64,000 nucleotides of DNA, taken from assembly GCF_035953295.1 (NCBI RefSeq), contig NZ_CP108370.1, positions 4,803,001 through 4,867,000 on the forward strand, in the 5' to 3' direction. Positions 18,592-27,054 of the stretch are shown in pieces. The translations under genes were made by a program, and so were the position numbers. This DNA comes from Streptomyces sp. NBC_01335. Lineage in GTDB: Bacteria; Actinomycetota; Actinomycetes; Streptomycetales; Streptomycetaceae. The notes beneath the pieces are model-generated. The model saw nothing but the letters and a program-made list of their open reading frames with translations, did no database searches and had not been told where the DNA came from. Within the stretch, counting starts at the first letter, position 1, and every line of letters begins with the position of its first letter.

Positions 18592-21170
18592 CCGTGTGGA
18601 AGACCTCGCTGCGCAACTTCCTCGCGCACAAGGGGCGGATGGCCCTCTCGGCCGTCGCCGTCCTCCTGTCGGTGGCCTTCGTCTGCGGCACCCTCGTCTT
18701 CACCGACACGATGAACACCACGTTCGACAAGCTCTTCGCCGTCTCCGCGCCGGACGTCTCGGTCGGCCTCGAGTCGGCCGAGGAGTCCGACGCCGTACCG
18801 GACTCCGGCAAGCCGGAGACCATGCCGGCCTCCCTCCTCGCGCAGGTCGAGAAGGCCGAGGGCGTCAAGGACGCCGAAGGCCAGGTCTCCACCCTCCAGG
18901 TGACGATCGTCGACAGCCACGACAAGAACCTCAGCCCGGAGACCGGCGCCCCGACCATCGCGGGCAACTGGACGCGCAACGAACTTCGTTCGATGAAGAT
19001 CAGCTCGGGCCACGCGCCGCGCGGACCCACCGAGATGATGATCGACTCCGGTACCGCCGACAAGCACGGCCTGAAGCTCGGCGACGAGCTGCGCACCATC
19101 ACCTCGGCCGGCGACCTCCGGGCGAAGATCACCGGCATCGCCGAGTTCACCGTCACCAACCCCGGTGCGGCGGTCGCCTACTTCGACACCGAGACCGCCC
19201 AGACGAAGCTGCTCGGCCGCCCCGACGCGTTCAGCATGATCAACGTCACCGCCGAACCCGGCGTCAGCGACGTCCAGTTGAAGGACAATGTCGCCGCCGC
19301 GCTCGGCGACACCTCGCGCTACACCCTGAAGACGCAGGCCGAATCCGCGGAGGACGGCAAGGACTCCATGGGGTCCTTCCTCAACGTGATGAAGTACGCG
19401 ATGCTCGGCTTCGCCGGAATCGCCTTCCTCGTCGGCATCTTCCTCATCGTCAACACCTTCTCCATGCTGGTCGCCCAGCGCACCCGCGAGCTCGGCCTGA
19501 TGCGCGCCATCGGCTCCAGCCGCCGCCAGGTCAACCGGTCGGTGCTGGTCGAAGCCCTCCTCCTCGGCATCGTCGGCTCGGTCCTCGGCGTCGTCGCGGG
19601 CGTCGGACTCGCCGTCGGGCTCATGCAGCTGATGGGCGCCGTCGGCATGGAGCTCTCCACCGACGACCTCACCATCGCCTGGACCACCCCGGTCGTCGGC
19701 CTCGCGCTCGGCATCGTCGTCACCGTGCTCGCCGCGTACGTACCGGCCCGGCGCGCCGGGAAGGTGTCGCCGATGGCCGCGCTGCGGGACGCCGGAACGC
19801 CCGCCGACGGCCGGGCCGGACGCGTCCGCGCCATCCTCGGCGCCCTCCTCACCGGTGCGGGCGCCGCCGCTCTCTGGGGTACCGCGCACACCGACGGGGC
19901 GAGCGCGGGGGCGCTCCTGCTCTGCGCCGGCGTGGTCCTCAGCCTCGTCGGGTTCATCGTGATCGGCCCGCTGCTCGCCGGAGTCGTCGTACGGCTGCTC
20001 AGCACGGTCCTGCTCCGCTTCTTCGGCCCGGTCGGTCGCATGGCCGAACGCAACGCCCTGCGCAACCCGCGCCGCACCGGCGCGACCGGCGCGGCCCTGA
20101 TGATCGGCCTCGCCCTGGTGGCCTGCCTCTCGGTCGTCGGCGCGTCGATGGTCGCCTCCCTCTCGGGCGAGCTCGACAAGTCGGTCGGCGCGGACTTCAT
20201 CGTGCAGAGCGCCGACGGTCAGCCGATCGTGCCCCAGGCCGCCAAGGCCATCGAGGCCGTCCCCGGCCTCGAACACGTCACCCACTACACCTACCTCAAC
20301 GCCGTCGTCACCTCCCCCGACGGCGGCAAGGACGACGACGGACTGGTCGCAGCCGACTCCAGCTACCAGCAGGACGTGCACCGCGAGGTCCTCTCCGGCG
20401 ACCTCGCCGCCGCCTACGAAGAGGACTCCGTCTCGGTCGGCGGGGAGTACGCCGAGAAGCACGGCGTCAAGGTCGGCGACACCCTCGACGTGGCGTTCAA
20501 GGCCGGCGGTACGGCGAAGCTCAAGGTCGCCGCCATCACCTCCGACGACACCGGCATCGACAGCGGGGTGAAGTACATCGGCCGCGCCACCGCCGCCAAG
20601 CACATCGCGGCCGACGAACTCCCGGACAACATGCTGATGTTCGCTCAGGCCGAGGACGGTCAGGAGAAGGCGGCCTACGCCGCGCTGAAGAAGGCCCTCG
20701 CGCCCTACCCGGTCTACCAGCCCCGCAACCAGGCCGACTTCAAGGAGGATCTCAAGGACCAGGTCGGGCAGTTGCTCAACATCGTCTACGGACTGCTCGC
20801 CCTCGCCATCGTCGTCGCGGTACTCGGCGTGGTGAACACCCTCGCCCTCTCCGTGGTCGAACGCACCCGTGAGATCGGCCTGTTGAGGGCGATCGGACTC
20901 TCCCGCCGGCAGCTTCGCCGGATGATCCGCCTGGAGTCGGTGGTCATCGCCCTCTTCGGCGCCCTGCTCGGCCTCGGCCTCGGCATGGGATGGGGCGCCT
21001 CCGCCCATCAACTCCTCGCGCTGGAGGGCATGGACACCCTGGCCATCCCCTGGCCGACGATCCTCACCGTCTTCGTCGCCTCCGCGTTCGTCGGCCTGTT
21101 CGCCGCCCTCGTACCGGCCTTCCGCGCGGGCCGGATGAACGTCCTGGCCGCCATCGCCACGGACGGCTGA
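18588..21170 (+). CDS. FtsX/MacB-like ABC permease
   Basis: An 860-residue membrane protein with a duplicated layout: an N-terminal helix (residues ~18-38), a large extracytoplasmic MacB-like domain (~40-255), three helices (~260-410), a second block of helices and extracytoplasmic domain (~420-730), and three last helices (~735-855). The motifs LVAQRTRELGLMRAIGSSRRQ and VVERTREIGLLRAIGLSRRQ mark the two FtsX domains. Works with the ATPase it overlaps by ATGA. Substrate unknown; such pairs often protect against peptide antibiotics or sort lipoproteins. Confidence 0.92.
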   Translation: MTVWKTSLRNFLAHKGRMALSAVAVLLSVAFVCGTLVFTDTMNTTFDKLFAVSAPDVSVGLESAEESDAVPDSGKPETMPASLLAQVEKAEGVKDAEGQVSTLQVTIVDSHDKNLSPETGAPTIAGNWTRNELRSMKISSGHAPRGPTEMMIDSGTADKHGLKLGDELRTITSAGDLRAKITGIAEFTVTNPGAAVAYFDTETAQTKLLGRPDAFSMINVTAEPGVSDVQLKDNVAAALGDTSRYTLKTQAESAEDGKDSMGSFLNVMKYAMLGFAGIAFLVGIFLIVNTFSMLVAQRTRELGLMRAIGSSRRQVNRSVLVEALLLGIVGSVLGVVAGVGLAVGLMQLMGAVGMELSTDDLTIAWTTPVVGLALGIVVTVLAAYVPARRAGKVSPMAALRDAGTPADGRAGRVRAILGALLTGAGAAALWGTAHTDGASAGALLLCAGVVLSLVGFIVIGPLLAGVVVRLLSTVLLRFFGPVGRMAERNALRNPRRTGATGAALMIGLALVACLSVVGASMVASLSGELDKSVGADFIVQSADGQPIVPQAAKAIEAVPGLEHVTHYTYLNAVVTSPDGGKDDDGLVAADSSYQQDVHREVLSGDLAAAYEEDSVSVGGEYAEKHGVKVGDTLDVAFKAGGTAKLKVAAITSDDTGIDSGVKYIGRATAAKHIAADELPDNMLMFAQAEDGQEKAAYAALKKALAPYPVYQPRNQADFKEDLKDQVGQLLNIVYGLLALAIVVAVLGVVNTLALSVVERTREIGLLRAIGLSRRQLRRMIRLESVVIALFGALLGLGLGMGWGASAHQLLALEGMDTLAIPWPTILTVFVASAFVGLFAALVPAFRAGRMNVLAAIATDG

Positions 21171-21796
21171 GGGCACCGAGTGCGACACGGAGTGTGACCG
21201 GCCCCGGGGCGTTCCTTCGAACGTTCCGGGGCCCGGTGCGTTCCTTCGAACATTCCGGGGCCCGGTGCGTGAGCGACCCGGCGCGGCCTCCGGCCGAACG
21301 ACGGCAGTGTTGAAGACGCGCCCGGCGACCGCGTCCGGCGCGGAGAATCCGGCCTCCCTCGACAGCGAGCTGCGCGCACGGGCAGGGAGCCCGCGGGGAA
21401 GCGCGGGGCTGCTCGCGGGGGCGCTGCTCCTCGATTCCCTGCCGGTCGCCGTCCCCGCGCCCCCCTGGCCGTCCGCACCCGCCCCCTCCGTCAGGGTGAA
21501 CCCGGCCCGACGCGGACCATCGGGGTGAACCCGGTACCGAGTCCCCGGCGGCTTCCCGGGTGCCCGCCGCGCCCCGCACCCACGGCCTGACCCGGAAACG
21601 GCCCGAACGCCCCCCCCGGACCACCGCCCGCCACCCCGTCCCGCACGCGACCACCTCCCGCGAGTCGTAGGGTGGAGACCCCGGCCCGTTCCACGTGTCG
21701 GGCCCTTCGCGTTGCGTCCCCTCACGGCGCGGCGCGCAGCTCCTGGCAGCAGCCGGCTGCCGGGAAGCCCGAAGCCACCCCGGACGGAAGCCCTCC
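21171..21796. other. Long gap before mfd
   Basis: 626 bp. The first 100 bp hold the repeated hairpin terminator described separately. From about 21270 to 21690 I find no convincing gene on either strand. The mfd promoter should lie in the last ~200 bp; GAGTCGTAGGGTGG near 21663 offers a TAGGGT -10-like element but no good -35. Confidence 0.45.
21200..21266 (+). terminator. Tandem-repeat hairpin terminator after the ABC operon
   Basis: A 29-bp unit occurs twice in tandem (21209-21237 and 21238-21266) with one mismatch. The first unit, with the bases before it, forms a 15-bp stem (21200-21214 against 21219-21233; two G-U pairs) with a CTTC loop. The second can form a similar, bulged hairpin. 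It lies 30 bp after the permease stop. Confidence 0.75.
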
Positions 21797-24700
21797 ATGA
21801 GCCTGCACGGTCTGCTGGATCTCGTCGCACGCGATCCCGCGCTCTCCGAAGCGGTGAAGGCCGCCACCGACGGTCACCGGATGCACGTCGACCTGGTGGG
21901 GCCGCCCGCCGCCCGCCCCTTCGCCGTGGCCTCGCTGGCCCGGGGGACGGGGCGTACGGTCCTCGCGGTCACCGCCACCGGCCGGGAGGCCGAGGACCTG
22001 GCCGCCGCGCTGCGCACCCTGCTGCCGGCGGACTCCGTCGCGGAGTACCCGTCCTGGGAGACCCTGCCGCACGAGCGGCTCTCACCGCGCTCGGACACCG
22101 TGGGGCGGCGCCTGGCCGTGCTGCGGCGCCTGGCGCACCCGCGCGCCGACGACCCGGAGACGGGGCCGGTGAGCGTGGTCGTGGCGCCCGTGCGTTCCGT
22201 ACTCCAGCCGCAGGTCAAGGGGCTCGGCGACCTGGAGCCCGTGGCGCTGCGGAGCGGTCAGAGCGCCGATCTGGGCGACGTCGTCCAGGCGCTCGCGGCA
22301 GCCGCGTACTCCCGGGTCGAACTGGTCGAGAAGCGCGGTGAGTTCGCGGTGCGCGGCGGCATCCTGGACGTGTTCCCGCCGACCGAGGAGCACCCGCTGC
22401 GGGTGGAGTTCTGGGGCGACGACGTCGAGGAGATCCGGTACTTCAAGGTCGCCGACCAGCGCTCCCTGGAGGTCGCCGAGCACGGGCTGTGGGCCGCGCC
22501 CTGCCGGGAGCTGCTCCTCACCGACGAGGTCCGCGAGCGCGCCGCCGTGCTGGCCGAGGCCCACCCGGAGCTGGGCGAGCTGCTGGGCAAGATCGCCGAG
22601 GGCATCGCGGTGGAGGGCATGGAGTCCCTGGCGCCGGTGCTCGTGGACGACATGGAGCTGCTGCTCGACGTCCTGCCGAAGGGCGCGATGACGCTGGTCT
22701 GCGACCCGGAACGGGTCCGTACCCGCGCCGCCGACCTCGTCGCCACCAGCCAGGAGTTCCTCCAGGCGTCCTGGGCGGCCACGGCGGGCGGCGGCGACGC
22801 CCCGATCGACGTGGGCGCGGCCTCGCTGTGGTCCATCGCGGACGTACGCGACCGGGCCCGCGAGCTCTCCATGATGTGGTGGTCCACCTCCCCGTTCGCC
22901 GCCGACGACGAGCTGGACGAGGACACCCTCAAGCTCGGGATGCGCGCCCCGGAGGCGTACCGCGGCGACACCGCACGCGCGCTCGCCGACACCAAGGGAT
23001 GGATCGCCGACGGCTGGCGCACGGTGTACGTCACCGAGGGCCAGGGGCTGGCCTCGCGCACCGTCGAGGTGCTCGGCGGCGAGGGCATCGCCGCCCGGCT
23101 CGACCCCGACCTGACGGAGATCTCGCCGTCCCTCGTCCACGTCTCCTGCGGCGCCATCGACCACGGGTTCATCGACGCCGCGCTGAAGCTCGCGGTGCTC
23201 ACCGAGACCGACCTCACCGGCCAGCGCACCGCCACCAAGGAACTCGGCCGGATGCCGGCCCGCCGCCGCAAGACCATCGACCCGCTGACGCTGGAGGCGG
23301 GCGACTACATCGTCCACGAGCAGCACGGCGTCGGCCGGTACATCGAGATGGTGCAGCGCACCGTGCAGGGCGCCACGCGCGAGTACCTGCTCGTCGAGTA
23401 CGCCGCCGCCAAGCGCGGCCAGCCCGGCGACCGGCTCTACATCCCGACCGACCAGCTGGAGCAGGTCACCAAGTACGTGGGCGGCGAGGCGCCGACCCTG
23501 CACCGGCTCGGCGGCGCCGACTGGACGAAGACCAAGCAGCGCGCCAAGAAGGCCGTCAAGGAGATCGCCGGCGACCTGATCAAGCTCTACAGCGCCCGCA
23601 TGGCCGCCCCCGGCCACGCCTTCGGCCCCGACACCCCCTGGCAGCGCGAACTGGAGGACGCCTTCCCGTACGCGGAGACGCCCGACCAGCTCTCCACGAT
23701 CGCCGAGGTCAAGGAGGACATGGAGAAGACGGTCCCGATGGACCGCCTGATCTGCGGCGACGTCGGCTACGGCAAGACGGAGATCGCGGTACGCGCCGCT
23801 TTCAAGGCCGTACAGGACGGCAAGCAGGTCGCCGTGCTCGTCCCCACGACTCTTCTCGTCCAGCAGCACTACGGCACGTTCACCGAGCGGTACTCGCAAT
23901 TCCCGGTCAACGTGCGGGCGTTGAGCCGCTTCCAGTCCGAGTCGGACTCGAAGGCCACCCTCGCCGGGCTGAAGGACGGCGCCGTGGACCTCGTCATCGG
24001 CACCCATCGGCTGTTCTCCTCCGAGACCAAGTTCAAGGACCTCGGCCTCGTCATCGTCGACGAGGAGCAGCGCTTCGGCGTCGAACACAAGGAGCAGCTG
24101 AAGAAGCTCCGCGCCAACGTCGACGTCCTCACCATGTCCGCCACCCCCATCCCCCGTACTCTCGAAATGGCCGTGACCGGCATCCGCGAGATGTCCACCA
24201 TCACGACCCCGCCCGAGGAGCGGCACCCCGTACTGACCTTCGTCGGCCCGTACGAGGAGAAGCAGATCGGCGCCGCCGTACGCCGCGAACTCCTGCGCGA
24301 GGGGCAGGTGTTCTACATCCACAACCGGGTCGAGTCCATCGACCGCGCCGCCGCCCGGCTGCGCGAGATCGTCCCCGAGGCCCGGATCGCCACAGCACAC
24401 GGCCAGATGTCCGAACAGGCCCTGGAACAGGTCGTGGTGGACTTCTGGGAGAAGAAGTTCGACGTCCTCGTCTCCACGACCATCGTCGAGTCCGGCATCG
24501 ACATCTCCAACGCCAACACCCTCATCGTCGAGCGCGGCGACAACTTCGGCCTCTCCCAACTCCACCAGCTGCGCGGCCGGGTGGGCCGGGGCCGCGACCG
24601 CGGATACGCCTACTTCCTCTACCCGCCGGAGAAGCCGCTCACCGAGACCGCCCACGAGCGCCTCGCCACCATCGCCCAGCACACCGAGATGGGCGCCGGC

Positions 24701-25327
24701 ATGTACGTCGCCATGAAGGACCTGGAGATCCGCGGCGCGGGCAACCTCCTCGGCGGTGAGCAGTCCGGCCACATCGCGGGCGTCGGCTTCGACCTCTACG
24801 TCCGCATGGTCGGCGAGGCCGTCGCCGACTACCGGGCGCAGATGGACGGCACGGTCGAGGAGGAGGCGCCGCTGGAGGTCAAGATCGAGCTCCCGGTCGA
24901 CGCCCACGTCCCCCACGACTACGCCCCCGGCGAGCGGCTGCGCCTCCAGGCGTACCGCGCCATCGCCTCCGCCAACTCGGAGGAGGACGTCCGCGCGGTC
25001 CGCGAGGAACTCACCGACCGCTACGGCAAGCTCCCCGAACCCGTCGAGAACCTCCTCCTCGTCGCCGGCCTGCGCATGCTGGCCCGCGCCTGCGGAGTCG
25101 GCGAGATCGTCCTCCAGGGCTCCAACATCCGCTTCGCCCCGGTGGAACTCCGCGAGTCGCAGGAGCTGCGGCTCAAGCGGCTCCACCCGAAGACCGTCAT
25201 CAAGGCCGCCACCCACCAGATCCTGGTCCCCCGCCCGACCACCGGCCGCATCGGCGGGAAGCCGGTCGTGGGGCGCGAACTGCTGGCGTGGACGGGGGAG
25301 TTCCTGACCACGATCCTGGGGTCGTAG
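21797..25327 (+). CDS. mfd: Transcription-repair coupling factor Mfd
   Basis: A 1176-residue DNA translocase that removes stalled RNA polymerase and recruits UvrA to lesions. Order of domains: UvrB-like N-terminus (1-~330), RNA-polymerase interaction domain with GDYIVHEQHGVGRY (~505-520), helicase lobe 1 with Walker A GDVGYGKTE (~655) and Walker B VDEEQRFG (~755), lobe 2, and the C-terminal TRCF domain. The ATG at 21797 (MSLHGLLDLV) matches the usual family N-terminus. Monocistronic by appearance. Confidence 0.97.
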   Translation: MSLHGLLDLVARDPALSEAVKAATDGHRMHVDLVGPPAARPFAVASLARGTGRTVLAVTATGREAEDLAAALRTLLPADSVAEYPSWETLPHERLSPRSDTVGRRLAVLRRLAHPRADDPETGPVSVVVAPVRSVLQPQVKGLGDLEPVALRSGQSADLGDVVQALAAAAYSRVELVEKRGEFAVRGGILDVFPPTEEHPLRVEFWGDDVEEIRYFKVADQRSLEVAEHGLWAAPCRELLLTDEVRERAAVLAEAHPELGELLGKIAEGIAVEGMESLAPVLVDDMELLLDVLPKGAMTLVCDPERVRTRAADLVATSQEFLQASWAATAGGGDAPIDVGAASLWSIADVRDRARELSMMWWSTSPFAADDELDEDTLKLGMRAPEAYRGDTARALADTKGWIADGWRTVYVTEGQGLASRTVEVLGGEGIAARLDPDLTEISPSLVHVSCGAIDHGFIDAALKLAVLTETDLTGQRTATKELGRMPARRRKTIDPLTLEAGDYIVHEQHGVGRYIEMVQRTVQGATREYLLVEYAAAKRGQPGDRLYIPTDQLEQVTKYVGGEAPTLHRLGGADWTKTKQRAKKAVKEIAGDLIKLYSARMAAPGHAFGPDTPWQRELEDAFPYAETPDQLSTIAEVKEDMEKTVPMDRLICGDVGYGKTEIAVRAAFKAVQDGKQVAVLVPTTLLVQQHYGTFTERYSQFPVNVRALSRFQSESDSKATLAGLKDGAVDLVIGTHRLFSSETKFKDLGLVIVDEEQRFGVEHKEQLKKLRANVDVLTMSATPIPRTLEMAVTGIREMSTITTPPEERHPVLTFVGPYEEKQIGAAVRRELLREGQVFYIHNRVESIDRAAARLREIVPEARIATAHGQMSEQALEQVVVDFWEKKFDVLVSTTIVESGIDISNANTLIVERGDNFGLSQLHQLRGRVGRGRDRGYAYFLYPPEKPLTETAHERLATIAQHTEMGAGMYVAMKDLEIRGAGNLLGGEQSGHIAGVGFDLYVRMVGEAVADYRAQMDGTVEEEAPLEVKIELPVDAHVPHDYAPGERLRLQAYRAIASANSEEDVRAVREELTDRYGKLPEPVENLLLVAGLRMLARACGVGEIVLQGSNIRFAPVELRESQELRLKRLHPKTVIKAATHQILVPRPTTGRIGGKPVVGRELLAWTGEFLTTILGS

Positions 25328-25414
25328 ATGTCGGCCACGGGTGGTGACGTGGGCAGCACATCGGCTCGGTATCTCACCCCGTCGGCGTGCGGTGCGGGTG
25401 ACGCGTGGGCCGCG

Positions 25415-25537
25415 GAGACCGCCGCCGACGGGCGCCGGGGCAGTCAGCGCGTGGTGCACGCGGGCGAGGTACCTGCCCCGGACGTGGTCGCCGATCATCT
25501 GGGTCTGCCCCGGAGTGACCTGGATCAAGATCGGGTG
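25415..25537 (-). pseudogene. Remnant of an MFS permease
   Basis: Read on the minus strand, this stretch gives ILIQVTPGQTQMIGDHVRG followed by RYLARVHHALTAPAPVGGGL. This matches the TQ...P..RGR....NAL...PLGG element of MFS exporters. No start, other helices or other family motifs survive around it, so it is a fragment at best. It lies directly after mfd and beside the 26-bp repeat array. Confidence 0.4.
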
Positions 25538-25557
25538 ACCGCATCCCTGAGGTTCCG

Positions 25558-25660
25558 CGGCTGAGGCGTGGCTCCCGGACGGGGCGGCTGAGGCGTCCTC
25601 CCGGACGGTGCGGCTGAGGCGTCCTCCCGGACGGGGCGGCTGAGGTGCGGCTCCCGGCCC
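25558..25660. repeat. 26-27 bp tandem repeat, about four copies
   Basis: Units start at 25558 (27 bp), 25585 (26), 25611 (26) and 25637 (partial, diverged); core CGGCTGAGGCGTCCTCCCGG. It sits between mfd and the Rieske gene, next to the MFS remnant. Confidence 0.85.
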
Positions 25661-25795
25661 GGTCACCCCGCCACCCGGTGTCAAAATCTGCATGTATGTA
25701 CCACGTTCGGGTGGGCTTCGGGGCGCCGCGGGGATCCCGGGGCGTGGTGGGCAGCCTTCAGGCGACCGCTGATCCTCGGCCCGAGAGGGTAATTC

Positions 25796-26911
25796 GTGGG
25801 ACTGCCTCGTCCGTACACCCGAGCCATCACTGAGGGACCGACCCCTGCCGACGTCGCGGGCGTGCCCGCCCTGCCGTACCCCAGCGGCTGGGCCGCGCTC
25901 GCCTTCGCCTCCGAACTGAAACCCGGCACCGTGCTGACCCGGCCGCTCGCCGGGGAGGACGTGGTGCTGTACCGGCTCCGGTCGGGGGCGTTACGGGCCA
26001 TCCGGCCGTACTGCCCCCACCTCGGCGCACACCTCGGACTGGCCCAGGTCGAGGGCGACGAACTCGTCTGCCCCTTCCACCAGTTCGCCTTCGGGCCCGA
26101 CGGCACCTGCGTCCGTACGGGATACGACACCCCGCCCCCGAGGTCGCCGCTGACGCGGCTGCCCGTGCACGAGGTGAACGGGGCCGTCTTCGTCTGGCGG
26201 CACCACGACGGCCGGGAGCCCGACTGGTTCGTCCCGCCGTGGCACGAGATCGGCCACCGCCCGGCCCGGGAGGCCGCGTGGGAGCTCGGCGGGAACGTCC
26301 AGGAGGTCATCGAGAACTCCGTGGACCTCGGCCACTTCGCCACCCTGCACGGCTGGGAGCGGGCGGAGATGGGCGGCCCGGTGGTGTACGAGGACGCCGG
26401 CTTCCACGTCTCCATGCGCGCCCACGAGTCGGCGCCGCTCCTCGGTGACTTCGTCGTCGAGATCGAAGTGGACGGGTACGGCCTCGGCTGCCTCCACGCC
26501 GACGTGTACACGGCCCGGTTCGGGCTGCGGATGTGCACGATGGTGCTGCCGACCGCCATCGGGCCGCACCGGATGCAGTTCCGGCAGCGCAACCGCATCG
26601 CCTTCACCGAGCCGTCCCGGCTGCCCGCCCCGCTCGCCCGGACCGTGAGCCGTACCGCCGCCCGGCTGCTGGACCGGGCGGTCTTCCGGTCGAGCTGCGA
26701 GTTCACCGCCGCGGACTTCCCTATCTGGAACCACAAGCAGTACCTCCAGCCCCCGAAGCTCGCCCACGGCGACGGCCCGATCGGCCCGTTCCGTCGGTGG
26801 GCCCGACGGTTCTACCCGCCGGTGGACGCGAACGTGGACGTGGACGGCGGTACGGCGGTCACCGCGTGGGGTGGGCGCGACGGCGAGGTGGCGCGCCGGT
26901 CGGGGGCTTGA
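25796..26911 (+). CDS. Rieske non-heme iron oxygenase (cholesterol 7-desaturase/KshA-like)
   Basis: A 371-residue oxygenase subunit. The [2Fe-2S] Rieske ligands are CPH (C-P-H-LGAH, residues ~71-74) and CPFH (~92). The mononuclear iron site is NSVDLGHFATLH (~173-185), giving D/H/H. The fold resembles steroid-acting enzymes such as KshA and DAF-36/Neverland, so a sterol or other cyclic lipid is a fair guess. No reductase or ferredoxin gene is adjacent. GTG 25796 follows GAGAGGG. Codon 66 (25991-25993) is TTA, so translation should need bldA tRNA in Streptomyces. Confidence 0.85.
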   Translation: MGLPRPYTRAITEGPTPADVAGVPALPYPSGWAALAFASELKPGTVLTRPLAGEDVVLYRLRSGALRAIRPYCPHLGAHLGLAQVEGDELVCPFHQFAFGPDGTCVRTGYDTPPPRSPLTRLPVHEVNGAVFVWRHHDGREPDWFVPPWHEIGHRPAREAAWELGGNVQEVIENSVDLGHFATLHGWERAEMGGPVVYEDAGFHVSMRAHESAPLLGDFVVEIEVDGYGLGCLHADVYTARFGLRMCTMVLPTAIGPHRMQFRQRNRIAFTEPSRLPAPLARTVSRTAARLLDRAVFRSSCEFTAADFPIWNHKQYLQPPKLAHGDGPIGPFRRWARRFYPPVDANVDVDGGTAVTAWGGRDGEVARRSGA

Positions 26912-27054
26912 GGGGCTCAGGGCCTGAGGCCCGAAACGGCTGCGACACGGCACCTTCATGCGAATGATCGATTCAGGTGTTTTCCTACCGAACATCCGCG
27001 TTGATCACGGGACGCCGGACGTGTTCCGGCGCCCCTCCCGTGAAGGACCTCCCC

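Noticed and set aside
25328..25564. 78-codon open frame directly after the mfd stop (+ strand)
   Set aside because: No ribosome site, no family-like pattern, and it overlaps the MFS-like fragment on the other strand and the start of the repeat array.
22082..25693. 1203-codon open frame antisense to mfd
   Set aside because: A GC-driven shadow: low-complexity Asp/Val/Gly sequence and no ribosome site. Only its first part, beyond mfd, contains the separate MFS-like fragment.
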